A stretch of DNA of 57,958 bases from a virus. Of this stretch, positions 1 through 8,053 are shown in pieces; the first letter of the stretch is position 1, and each line of letters begins with the position of its first letter. The stretch spans positions 1 to 57,958 of the IMG/VR virus record IMGVR_UViG_3300037842_000637; one strand, written 5' to 3'. The notes beneath the pieces are model-generated. The model did not search any database. It worked only from the letters and a program-made list of their open reading frames with translations, and was not told the DNA's origin. The translations under genes were made by a program, and so were the position numbers.

Positions 1-208
1 CTCGGTCCATGCCCTGCTGTTCACCAGCACGGTACAACTTCTCCATCAGTTCGTCGCGAGTAGTGGCTGCGGCTGCTCGTCGTGCCGGTGCCTCAGTGCC
101 AACGTCATAGAGGAAGCTGCTTCCGTATCCCGCCTCGTGTGATGCTGCATCCAGTATGTCATCAACGCCGGGGATTTCCTTGTAGCCCATGCCCCTGAGC
201 TTGGCAGG
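1..208. repeat. Left copy of 208-bp terminal redundancy
   Basis: Bases 1-208 match 57751-57958 except at one site (T at 128, G at 57878). The difference is a synonymous third-position change in a glycine codon of the giant protein. The window therefore closes on itself as a circle of about 57,750 bp. The repeat could be an assembly overlap of a circular or circularly permuted genome, or a short true terminal repeat. The uninterrupted gene across it favours the overlap explanation. Confidence 0.92.
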
Positions 209-1153
209 GAAGCCCTCGCCGACCACATTCTCAACGACGATTGGTTTGTTCTGACCAACCAGTTGATCATGCAGCACGCGGAAGGCACCTTGTCCCTCTT
301 CGGCAGCTTCCACTGACGCTACCACTGTTGCGTCGGGAACCTGAGTGCTGCCGTTGTTCCAGTTCTGTCGACGCATATAGATGTCATTAAACAGCGGCTC
401 GTCCGCCACCCGCATCGTTGATTTGAGACCGAGTGTGCCTGTCTCGATCTGACTGAACTTATCAAGCCCTTCGATCGTGCCCGGCTGTAGTGTCGGGTCT
501 ACTCGTGGCGTAGGAAGGAAGTCATCAGACGGCCCACGGAAATCACTGATGCGATTGATGGCGTCGTCGAGAGTGTTGGTTACCCGGAACTTGGTAGCAC
601 CAGTACCACTGAGCTGAGCGATACGGGCTGCCTCGTCAGTGATGCCCGCCATCTGGCTGAGCTTGCCCATCTTGGTCAGTGCCTTGACCGGGCCAGCCAT
701 CGGTACGCCGAGCATGTCGACCGCGAACCCGGCCACGTCTGCCGCTGCGTCACCGTAGTCGATGTTGTCCCAGTCACTGCCGCCGAGACCATCGTTGTTC
801 TCGTCAGCTATACCCCATGTCTCCAACAGGTCACGACCATAGACCGTGTCCTCGTCGTCGGTCACACCGATTGAGTCATGGAACCAGCCGTCGCTCGACG
901 TGATGCCGAGTGCGTCACTGAACGGGATGGCGTTGGCAAGTTCTTCGGGACGACCAGCGAGCAGGCCACGCAGTGCGGCCATCGGCTTGTCGATTGACTC
1001 ACCGATGTACGCGAGGGAGCTGAGTCCTGCCCGCCCAAGCTGGGAGAGTAGTTCCTCTTCCTCTTCGGGAGTGATCTGCTGACCTTGTTGGCCACCGCCG
1101 AACATCCCACCGTGGCCGCCGCCGAACATCCCACTGTTACCGCCGCCGAACAT
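1..1153 (-). CDS. N-terminal part of giant polyvalent virion protein (runs off window start)
   Basis: The leftward frame opens with ATG at 1153 behind an AAGG-type ribosome site and stays open to base 1, so it has no stop inside the window. Because 1-208 repeats at 57751-57958, the frame continues at the right end to the stop at 54068, giving one protein of about 1611 residues. This part encodes residues 1-384. It starts with three GMFGGG-type glycine repeats, then an acidic glutamate stretch and a segment resembling an amphipathic or helical virion protein. I recognise no catalytic domain in this portion. It follows the 748-residue gene by 15 bases, so it is the last cistron of the late block. 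The likely role is an internal (ejection) virion protein, inferred from position and size. Confidence 0.85.
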   Translation of the reverse strand, partial: MFGGGNSGMFGGGHGGMFGGGQQGQQITPEEEEELLSQLGRAGLSSLAYIGESIDKPMAALRGLLAGRPEELANAIPFSDALGITSSDGWFHDSIGVTDDEDTVYGRDLLETWGIADENNDGLGGSDWDNIDYGDAAADVAGFAVDMLGVPMAGPVKALTKMGKLSQMAGITDEAARIAQLSGTGATKFRVTNTLDDAINRISDFRGPSDDFLPTPRVDPTLQPGTIEGLDKFSQIETGTLGLKSTMRVADEPLFNDIYMRRQNWNNGSTQVPDATVVASVEAAEEGQGAFRVLHDQLVGQNKPIVVENVVGEGFPAKLRGMGYKEIPGVDDILDAASHEAGYGSSFLYDVGTEAPARRAAAATTRDELMEKLYRAGEQQGMDR

Positions 1154-1168
1154 CCCCATAGCTGAACC

Positions 1169-3415
1169 TTATCTGTAGCCCGTACCCGGAACATGACGAT
1201 TCTGGGCCGCCCGTGCCACGCCCGCCTTGATGTCCCAAGCGACGAGCTGTTCCACAAGTGCCTCAGTCTCCGGTCCATGTTCCTTTGCTGTCACCATCGC
1301 TTCCGCGAACGTCAAGTTTCCGCTCGCCACGTCGCGGGCCAAGCTCCTGGCTGACTGATCAGTAGAACCGCCCCTTAACGCACGAGCATTAGCAGCGTCA
1401 GCGGCGGCCTTCTTTCTCAAGTCTTCAATGGTCGTCGGTGCTGGCGGTGGACCCGGTGGTGGTGGAGTGAAGTTTCCTGCTTCACCTAGTTTTGCGTTTC
1501 CTTCTCTTTGGATGTCGTCATGCTCCTTCTTGCCTATCAGGCCAGCCTCTAAGTCGTGCGTTGCCTTGGCCATCCTGTCCTTCACTGCTGGGACATTGAT
1601 CTTCTCTGGCTCTCGACGTGCTTCGCCAGTGGCTTTTACAACCTCAAGGTTCCGCTCATGAGCCAACTTGCCATCCTCTAAGGCACGACCACGATCCAGG
1701 AAGTCCTTTGCCGCAGCTTCCTTCTTAGCTTCCTCTGTCGCGGCCTCACCCCTGATGCGTTCACGCCGGGCAGTCTTCCGGTCACGCTGGTCTTTGATCT
1801 TCTTGTTCCGCTCCTCGATCTTCTTAGCCTTGAGCTGAGCCGCCGTCTGCTTCTTGGATGCCTCTGCTTCCTGAATGTCCTTGATGTACCCGAGCTTGCC
1901 ACCGCTCGCTGCGTCCGCTCCCATCAACTGTTTCTTCAGGTCATCCTGCTGCCGGGAGATAGTGTTCTGGATGGACGCTACTGCCCCGCCGACGTACTGA
2001 TCAATCTCGTCGTGGCCGGTCAGCTTCTGCTTGAACTTCTCACCGTTGCGTGCCGCTGCCTTCGCACGCTCGACGTTCTCTTTGCGTGCTGCCTCGCGAT
2101 CCTTGATGTGCTTACGCCGCATCCCGCCAGCCGTCTGCTCCTTGCCCCACCCGTTGTCAGTGCCTTCGATGCGGCGAGAGCTGATCGGTGTGCCAGTCCA
2201 CGGGCCAGCTCCTTCAGGAGCTTCCCTGCCCACGACCATGTCCCTCATCTTCTCCATCGCATCGCTGTGCTTCTGATTCTCTGCCTCTTCCTTAGCCCGG
2301 TTCGCAGTGTTGCTTGCCTGCAATCCAGCGAGCCTGCCGTTGAGGTTGGACATCGGGTCGACCTGACCAGTCTGCTTGTTGCGGAGTCTGGCCGCAGTCT
2401 TCCCCTGCTCAGTAGCTGCGTCCGGGATGTAGCTGCGTCGTCCTTCACGGGCCTTGTTGTTTCCATTGATAATGTCCCGCTGATTATCCATGTGAGTATT
2501 GATCATCGTCTCTTCAGGAGAGTTCCACGTTGGTTCGTCCATGCCCGCGAGCTTAGCCTTGAAGTTCTTGTACTGCTGCTCCGGGGACACTGAAGTCTCA
2601 GCTCTCAGCCGGTCGTTGTCCGGGTTGAAGCTCGGTGCCTGTGGCCGCTCAGGAACTGGGTCGAATCTCAGCTTGTCACGAGTCGGCATCACCGGCTGAA
2701 GCGGACCGTACTGTTCCTCTGGCATCGGTGGCATACCGGGACGTGGGTGCCCGCCCGTTGGCATCGGTGGTGCAGGTGGTCGCGGGTTGGGTGGCGGTGA
2801 GTTCTCTGGCATCGGTGGTCGTGGTGGTGTGCCCCATCCTGCTGATGGCCACCTGTGGGGGGGATTTAACACTGGCTTAATGTCATTTGACTCCATCGGT
2901 GGAGGCGGCGGCACCTGGCGGCGTGACGGTGAGTTCTCTGGCATCGGTGGTGCCGATGGTCGAGGGTGCTGTTGTTGCTGACGAAATTCCATCTCCCGTA
3001 AATTCTGTGGCATAGATGGAAGTGGATCAACGAACATATCAACACTGTCGACGTAGAAGTTAGCAACATTATCCAACATCCTGGTTGACTGCATTTGGTC
3101 GCCGTCCGCTATTCTTTTCCGAGCGTCTGCTGCCACATCACGCAATTCAGAGGTGGGCATTTGCCCCACTCTGTCCATGATTTCGCTAGGATTGAAGCGG
3201 TTCTCTGGGCCAGCCGGGGGAGTGCCACGACGTGCAGCTTTAGATGGGTACTGCAACTGCTGAGCTGCCGCCCGACGCTGCTGGGCCATCGCCTGCTGCC
3301 GCTTGGCTTCCTCGATCCGTTTAAGTTCCTCGATGCGTTCGCGTTCCGCTTGCTCTGCCATTACCTGACGTGCCATTGCTTCGGCGTCCGGGCTTTGGAT
3401 TTGTGGGATCGGCAT
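1169..3415 (-). CDS. Large proline-rich, coiled-coil late protein (putative internal virion protein)
   Basis: This gene encodes 748 residues. I chose ATG 3415 because AGGTGA lies five bases upstream; a GTG at 3424 is possible. The N-terminus (about 1-75) is Gln/Glu/Arg-rich and helical. Residues about 140-260 hold repeated PPMP modules (PMPENSP, APPMP). From about 300 to 620 the protein is highly charged and predicted helical or coiled-coil, rich in KK, RE and AA. A second PPPPG stretch sits near 650. No enzyme motif is visible. It lies between a glycine-rich gene and the giant polyvalent gene, directly behind a strong terminator. Position after the tail genes suggests a structural or ejection protein; the function is unknown. 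Confidence 0.8.
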   Translation of the reverse strand: MPIPQIQSPDAEAMARQVMAEQAERERIEELKRIEEAKRQQAMAQQRRAAAQQLQYPSKAARRGTPPAGPENRFNPSEIMDRVGQMPTSELRDVAADARKRIADGDQMQSTRMLDNVANFYVDSVDMFVDPLPSMPQNLREMEFRQQQQHPRPSAPPMPENSPSRRQVPPPPPMESNDIKPVLNPPHRWPSAGWGTPPRPPMPENSPPPNPRPPAPPMPTGGHPRPGMPPMPEEQYGPLQPVMPTRDKLRFDPVPERPQAPSFNPDNDRLRAETSVSPEQQYKNFKAKLAGMDEPTWNSPEETMINTHMDNQRDIINGNNKAREGRRSYIPDAATEQGKTAARLRNKQTGQVDPMSNLNGRLAGLQASNTANRAKEEAENQKHSDAMEKMRDMVVGREAPEGAGPWTGTPISSRRIEGTDNGWGKEQTAGGMRRKHIKDREAARKENVERAKAAARNGEKFKQKLTGHDEIDQYVGGAVASIQNTISRQQDDLKKQLMGADAASGGKLGYIKDIQEAEASKKQTAAQLKAKKIEERNKKIKDQRDRKTARRERIRGEAATEEAKKEAAAKDFLDRGRALEDGKLAHERNLEVVKATGEARREPEKINVPAVKDRMAKATHDLEAGLIGKKEHDDIQREGNAKLGEAGNFTPPPPGPPPAPTTIEDLRKKAAADAANARALRGGSTDQSARSLARDVASGNLTFAEAMVTAKEHGPETEALVEQLVAWDIKAGVARAAQNRHVPGTGYR

Positions 3416-3429
3416 GGTCTTCACCTAAT

Positions 3430-3466
3430 AAAAAAGGGGCAGCCTGTCGGGCAGACAGACCACCCC
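3430..3466 (-). terminator. Rho-independent terminator inside late block
   Basis: Read leftward, the RNA folds into a 13-pair stem (3466-3454 with 3448-3436) around a five-base loop and is followed by six U residues (3435-3430). Three or four pairs are G-U. It lies between the 371-residue gene and the 748-residue gene, only about 15 bases before the latter's start, so it probably tunes expression of the last two large late genes. Confidence 0.82.
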
Positions 3467-3492
3467 GTGTTGAACGGAGACTGAGTTGTAGC

Positions 3493-4608
3493 TTACGCCG
3501 TTGAACTTGCCAGGAACTGGAGCAGTCCGTCACGATCAGCAGTCTGAGCGTTACGAGCATCATTCTGTGCCTTCAACATCGCCAAGCGATTAGCGTTGTT
3601 GGTGTTGGCGTACTGAGTGGTGATGCCTGTCTCACCCTGAGTGTCAGCCATTGCACGCTGCAAGGCAGCACGCTGACCATAGGCACCAGCCTGCGGTGAA
3701 GCACCGCCCCCGCCACCCGAGTTGATCATCGCCTGCTCCATCGCTGCGTTCTCGCCCTGGTTCGCAGCGATCGCTCTTGTCGGGTCGATCCTCTCGTACT
3801 GATCACCGCCGATGCCTCGGCTGCCTTGGCCGCTACCAGCATTGGCCATCCACTGCTGAACCAGCTCGTTGTTCTGACCGTACTGCTCGTGCTGGTTCTT
3901 GTACCGCAGGTTTTGCAGGTCAGCCACAGTTTCAGCAGACCGTGCCTGAGTGTCAGCAATCCCTTGCCGTCCTGTGATCTCTGCAAGGCGGCCTTCAAGG
4001 TTACGACCTGACGTCATGTCCGTCATGCCGAGCTGGTTCGCGTAGTTCGCGAGCTGCCCCTCAAGGTTCTTGTCGATGCCGTACGTCTGAACGCCCTGAG
4101 CACCTTCTTGGATACGCTCATTGGCATCGACGCCATAGTTGTTGCCACCTACCTGAGCCTCGATCCCCTGAAGCTGAAGCATCGACGCCAACATACTGGC
4201 CATCGTGTTGTTGTCAGACCCATACATCTGAGCGTCAGCACCGATGCCCGCGTTGGTGACATTCGCCCACGCCTGCTGTGCCGCATTAAACATCCCGGTG
4301 TCGTCGCCGTTTTGAATACGGAAGTCACCGTTCTGCACACTTCCGCCAGAGTTCAGACCCCTGAAGTCCAAGGGCTGAAACGTCTCACGCTGTGGTCGCT
4401 GTGGTGGACCCCAACCACTCGACTGTGCTGGTTCAGGTGCTGGTTCAGGTGCCCCGTAGGTCACGCCGCTGCCGCCACCGAAGCCTTGACCGCCACCGCC
4501 ACCGAAGTTGCTGCCGTTGCCGTATCCGCCGGAGCCAGGCTTCTGTGGTGCTCCACCACCACGTCGCATCATCTGCTCTTGGCCATAGCGTTGTTGTCCC
4601 ATGCCCAT
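3493..4608 (-). CDS. Glycine/glutamine-rich late protein of unknown function
   Basis: This gene encodes 371 residues and starts at ATG 4608 behind AGGAGA. The first 60 residues are Gly/Gln-rich (GGGGGQGFGGGSG-like), followed by a short PEPAPEPA linker. The central region (about 100-260) is rich in Asn, Gln and Ala with recurring 'YGxDxN' and 'LEGxLAxxxG' patterns, which suggests helical repeats. The C-terminus is Ala/Gln-rich. No known domain is recognised. Its glycine-rich start resembles those of the Hint-domain protein upstream and the giant protein downstream, so the three may belong to one virion assembly. The neighbours imply a minor structural or ejection role (inference). Confidence 0.78.
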   Translation of the reverse strand: MGMGQQRYGQEQMMRRGGGAPQKPGSGGYGNGSNFGGGGGQGFGGGSGVTYGAPEPAPEPAQSSGWGPPQRPQRETFQPLDFRGLNSGGSVQNGDFRIQNGDDTGMFNAAQQAWANVTNAGIGADAQMYGSDNNTMASMLASMLQLQGIEAQVGGNNYGVDANERIQEGAQGVQTYGIDKNLEGQLANYANQLGMTDMTSGRNLEGRLAEITGRQGIADTQARSAETVADLQNLRYKNQHEQYGQNNELVQQWMANAGSGQGSRGIGGDQYERIDPTRAIAANQGENAAMEQAMINSGGGGGASPQAGAYGQRAALQRAMADTQGETGITTQYANTNNANRLAMLKAQNDARNAQTADRDGLLQFLASSTA

Positions 4609-4657
4609 CGTATTGTCTCCTAAAAGGTTGTTGTGTGTGGTTGAGTTGGCTTAGACG

Positions 4658-7600
4658 TTACCAGTATATGTTGTAACTCTCGAACGGGTTCTGCTTCGGC
4701 TGACTAGGCCAGTACGGTTGCCTGTACTCGCCCTGACCCGCCCGCTCCTGTGCCATCGCCGCTTCCATAGCCTCTTCCTGTGTCCTGGCCATCAGTTCTG
4801 CTTGTGATCGCTGGTCGCCGACTTGCTGTGGTGGCCCCATATAATCGGGATGGTTTACGCCACCTGGTCCGTAAGAGCTTCCGTCGCCGGGGTCACCTCG
4901 TCCCTCAAAGTAGATCGGGCCATCGTTGTCACCCCGCTGTGGAGGGATATACCCGCCTGTGCCGGGGATGCCGCTGCCGCCTGGTCCCTCGAAGTAGATC
5001 GGGTCATCTCCGCCGCCCGGCGAGTCGTGTAGTCCATCCGGTCCGACCTGAGACGGTGGTCCAAGGTAGTGGTCATCATAGGGTCTGTTCGGAGGTCTGG
5101 TGTTCGGAGGGTGACTGCCGCCTGGTCCTGTACTGCCGTCCGGGTTGTAGCCGGGGTACGGGTTGCCTGTCTCCGGGTTGGCACCGCCGCCGCCTGGGTT
5201 CCAGCCCGGTGTTTGGTATGGGTTGCCGCCGCCCGGACGCTGCGGGTAGCTGCCGCCGCCGTGACCTGGGCTGCCGTCTGGTCCAGGACCGGAAGGCTGA
5301 GAGCCTGGGTACGGGTCAAAAGGACGTGTCGTGTTCCCCGGTCCGCCTGCTGGGTCACCCCGCTCAATGGGTACTCCATCTGGTCCGATCTGCTGCTGCC
5401 ACGGTGGTGACTCAAAGGGGTTGCCGCCGCCGCTCCCTGCCGGTGCTCCGCCTGGTCCTCCGTTGTGTCCGGGGATGGGGCGGGTGCCTGGTCCCTGCCC
5501 GCCGGGCTTGACTGGTGTACCGTCTGGCCTGGTGACAGTCGGCTTGAAGCCCTGCTGAACGGATTTGTTATGGACGAGCACGTTCCCGGCGAAGTAGTTG
5601 TGCTGTCCTTCGACGGTGATGTTGTAAACAGGAACAGCGGTGGCCTGCGACTTCGGCACGATGCTGTCGATCGGCTGGTTCCCCAGGTTCCTAAGCAGTA
5701 CCTGGTCTCCAACGCTCAGGTCTTTGACTGGCACGTACGTCTGAGCGGTGACACTCCAGAACGGATGCTCGCCGGTCACTTCCAGCGTGTCGCCGCCGAC
5801 CTGTACCTTGAACGTATCCTTAGCGTCCGACACCAGCACGTCGGTGACCAGTGACTCAACCTCACTGCCCTCGTCATGATCGTAGGCTACTACTGTGTCG
5901 CCAACTTCGATCGTCTCGATCGCTGTCTCGCCATCAGGTGTAGAGATCGGCGTACCTACCACGAAGCATGTGAAGACTATGTTGCCATCCTCATTGTAGT
6001 GAGACCACGGTCCGAGGGGTGGACGGTTCGGCTGCTGGTTCGGAGGAGCCTGGAACCCGCCACCCGTTCGTCCGCTTGGGTCGTAGCCACCGTCACCACG
6101 AGGAGGACTGTTGCCACGGTCGCCCGGACCTTCGAAGGTCAGTCCGCCACCGGGATCGCCATCACCATGCTCCTGTTGGTTCCTGCGTATCCACCCGGCT
6201 GTTGTTGAGTTGGTCATGCCGCCGCCGCCGCGAGGGTCAGGCACCAGGTCCATTGTTACGTACTGAGGCGGCTGCCCCCAGGCTTCCGGGTAGCCTGTAC
6301 CTTCGGGTCTTTTCATTCGCCCGCCAGCCCCGCCTCCACCTTCGAAGCCCATTCCGCCGCCGGGACCGGACGGATACTTAGGTTGCGACGCATTATACTT
6401 CGATATCTCTTGAGGACTCCAAGTTCTCATGTCATTGGCGTCGCCAGCCCCGCCGCCAAATTGATTATACCACTGCTGGCTGCCCTGGCCGCCTCCACCT
6501 TCGAAGCCCATTCCGCCGCCGTAAATCGTGTCATTGCCTCGGCCACGCGTCGAATCCTGGGTCATGCCGCCCATGTTGTCTGGCCCACGGTTGTAGGTCA
6601 TCGGACCTTCGTAGGTTTCGAACGGGTTCTGTGAAGGCTTCGGCTGGCCGCCCTGCTGTGGTGGACCCGGTGGTTTGCCCTGGTTGTTCCAAGGATTCCC
6701 GCCCTGCTGTCCGCCGCCAGCTTCTCGTCTCGCCTTGTCCTCTGGCCGTTCGTAGATACGTGAGCTGACGTTGCCACCCATGCCTGGAGGTGGAGCCATG
6801 CCGTTGTTGATCTGCTGTTGAGCCGCTCCGTTCGCACCACGTCCACCGGCAATGCCTTGCCCAAAGTCTGCACCGCCGCCCTGCTTCGGAGGTCCGCCGT
6901 TGATCTGGTCAGGTCTCGTGCCGCCGGAGCTGGCCGCTGGTCGAGTCTGATTTTGTGGTGGACGAGGTGCCGGTGGTTTGCCCTGGTTGTTCCAAGGATT
7001 CCCGCCCTGCTGTCCGCCCTGTTGCTGGCCGCCCTGCTGTGTGAAGCCGGGGTTGTAAGTCGACTGCGGCTGCTGCCATCCACTCTGCTGCTGTCCGCCA
7101 ACAGGTATGACGGGTCCGTATGTGGTTGAGTTCTGCATGTCCTGCCACTGCTGAGCACCCTGGCCGCGTCCGCCGTTGGCACCGCCTGCGACCGGGCCTG
7201 TGTAGCTGGGAGGAAAGCCGTTGCTGCCGCCGCTCTGTTGGCCGCCGCTGCTTGGGCCTGCTCTGTATCGACCCTGATCGTCGTACCCACCTGGCGTGCC
7301 GGGGTCCATCCACCACGGGCGGTTGAGTCCACCGTTGTTACCGCCACCGCTGGGTGGTGCTCCTGGAGTTGAGCCGCCTGGTCCACCAGGTCCACCGTTG
7401 CCAGTGCCGCCTGGTCCTCCGTTGCCGCCGCCGAATCCTCCGTTGCCGCCGCCGAATCCGCCGCCGCCACCGTTGCCCATGCCGCCACCACCACCATTCA
7501 TGGTTGCCTGGTAGGCTGGATCGAACGCCATTGAGGATGGGTCACTCGCCGGATCGTACGGGTGGTCCAGTCCTAGACCTGACAGTCCTTCGACTCCACC

Positions 7601-8011
7601 GTAAGTACGAGGCCGCCCGAAGCGTTCTTCCCATGTTGGGGTTCCGCCGCCCTGATCTTCGAGGCCGTTCTGTGCCATCCAGCCGCCGAAGCCGCCATCC
7701 TCTGACATGGGTGGTGCCCCTGGCGTACCGGGCATCCCACCCTGAATGCCGTTCGATCCACCTGGTGGAATCAGCGAAGGGTCTGAACCCCACACGCCGC
7801 CCTGGTTCTGAGGGAGATTGCCCCAGCCTTGGTTAGCGTTGTGGCCGCCTGCACCGAATGATCCCTGAGTGCCGACACCGCCGAAGCCGCCACCACCAAC
7901 AGACATATTGCTGTTGTTCGACCCGAAGCCCCCGTTGTTTTGTCTGGCGGGAGGTCTGTAATTGCCGCCTGCTTGCCCGGACCTTGGATCGTAGTTGTTA
8001 TTTGTTGGCAC
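4658..8011 (-). CDS. Gly/Pro/Gln-rich virion protein with internal Hint (intein-like) domain
   Basis: This gene encodes 1117 residues and starts at GTG 8011 behind AAAGGTG. Residues 1 to about 680 are low-complexity (GGxxG, QQGG, NPWNNQG, xxFEGGG modules). Residues 682-815 form a compact Hint domain. It begins CFVVGTPI, has a GEHPFW block near the middle and ends LVHN. Residues 816-1117 are again Gly/Pro-rich with repeated 'xxFEG' and 'NPFES' modules. There is no homing-endonuclease insertion. The residue after the terminal Asn is Lys, not Cys, Ser or Thr. Hint domains cleave or splice their host protein in cis. Here that could release or cross-link the two low-complexity arms. It lies directly after the tail-fibre-like gene, which suggests a virion location. 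Confidence 0.85.
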   Translation of the reverse strand: MPTNNNYDPRSGQAGGNYRPPARQNNGGFGSNNSNMSVGGGGFGGVGTQGSFGAGGHNANQGWGNLPQNQGGVWGSDPSLIPPGGSNGIQGGMPGTPGAPPMSEDGGFGGWMAQNGLEDQGGGTPTWEERFGRPRTYGGVEGLSGLGLDHPYDPASDPSSMAFDPAYQATMNGGGGGMGNGGGGGFGGGNGGFGGGNGGPGGTGNGGPGGPGGSTPGAPPSGGGNNGGLNRPWWMDPGTPGGYDDQGRYRAGPSSGGQQSGGSNGFPPSYTGPVAGGANGGRGQGAQQWQDMQNSTTYGPVIPVGGQQQSGWQQPQSTYNPGFTQQGGQQQGGQQGGNPWNNQGKPPAPRPPQNQTRPAASSGGTRPDQINGGPPKQGGGADFGQGIAGGRGANGAAQQQINNGMAPPPGMGGNVSSRIYERPEDKARREAGGGQQGGNPWNNQGKPPGPPQQGGQPKPSQNPFETYEGPMTYNRGPDNMGGMTQDSTRGRGNDTIYGGGMGFEGGGGQGSQQWYNQFGGGAGDANDMRTWSPQEISKYNASQPKYPSGPGGGMGFEGGGGAGGRMKRPEGTGYPEAWGQPPQYVTMDLVPDPRGGGGMTNSTTAGWIRRNQQEHGDGDPGGGLTFEGPGDRGNSPPRGDGGYDPSGRTGGGFQAPPNQQPNRPPLGPWSHYNEDGNIVFTCFVVGTPISTPDGETAIETIEVGDTVVAYDHDEGSEVESLVTDVLVSDAKDTFKVQVGGDTLEVTGEHPFWSVTAQTYVPVKDLSVGDQVLLRNLGNQPIDSIVPKSQATAVPVYNITVEGQHNYFAGNVLVHNKSVQQGFKPTVTRPDGTPVKPGGQGPGTRPIPGHNGGPGGAPAGSGGGNPFESPPWQQQIGPDGVPIERGDPAGGPGNTTRPFDPYPGSQPSGPGPDGSPGHGGGSYPQRPGGGNPYQTPGWNPGGGGANPETGNPYPGYNPDGSTGPGGSHPPNTRPPNRPYDDHYLGPPSQVGPDGLHDSPGGGDDPIYFEGPGGSGIPGTGGYIPPQRGDNDGPIYFEGRGDPGDGSSYGPGGVNHPDYMGPPQQVGDQRSQAELMARTQEEAMEAAMAQERAGQGEYRQPYWPSQPKQNPFESYNIYW
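5567..5968 (-). other. Hint/bacterial-intein-like domain coding segment
   Basis: The segment encodes 134 residues. It has the Hint landmarks in order: an N-terminal Cys in CFVVGTP, the block-B-like GEHPFW with its His, and the C-terminal VHN with a penultimate His and terminal Asn. The +1 residue is Lys. This pattern fits bacterial-intein-like or pretoxin-Hint domains better than canonical splicing inteins, which need Cys, Ser or Thr at +1. Its composition (ordinary, hydrophobic) contrasts sharply with the Gly/Pro-rich flanks. Confidence 0.85.
6667..6715. repeat. 49-bp exact direct repeat (copy 1) in low-complexity gene
   Basis: The 49 bases at 6667-6715 recur exactly at 6970-7018. They encode the GGNPWNNQGKPP module. 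An exact DNA match in a degenerate-codon region points to a recent internal duplication or gene-conversion event. A second repeat family (the 'MGFEGGGG' module) is near-identical at about 6325-6362 and 6490-6524. Confidence 0.85.
6970..7018. repeat. 49-bp exact direct repeat (copy 2)
   Basis: Second copy of the 6667-6715 repeat, in the same frame, encoding the same NPWNNQG module. See copy 1. Confidence 0.85.
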
Positions 8012-8053
8012 GTCGGCACCTTTGAATAAGCAAGCGGGGGCAGTTTCAGGATA

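Noticed and set aside
46-288. Leftward 80-residue frame at the left end
   Set aside because: It is an out-of-frame shadow of the giant polyvalent gene that occupies the same strand in another frame.
2012-2593. 193-residue rightward frame inside the 748-residue gene
   Set aside because: Opposite-strand shadow of a GC-rich, low-complexity gene, with Leu/Arg/Cys/Ser bias. The same applies to most rightward frames between 846 and 28530.
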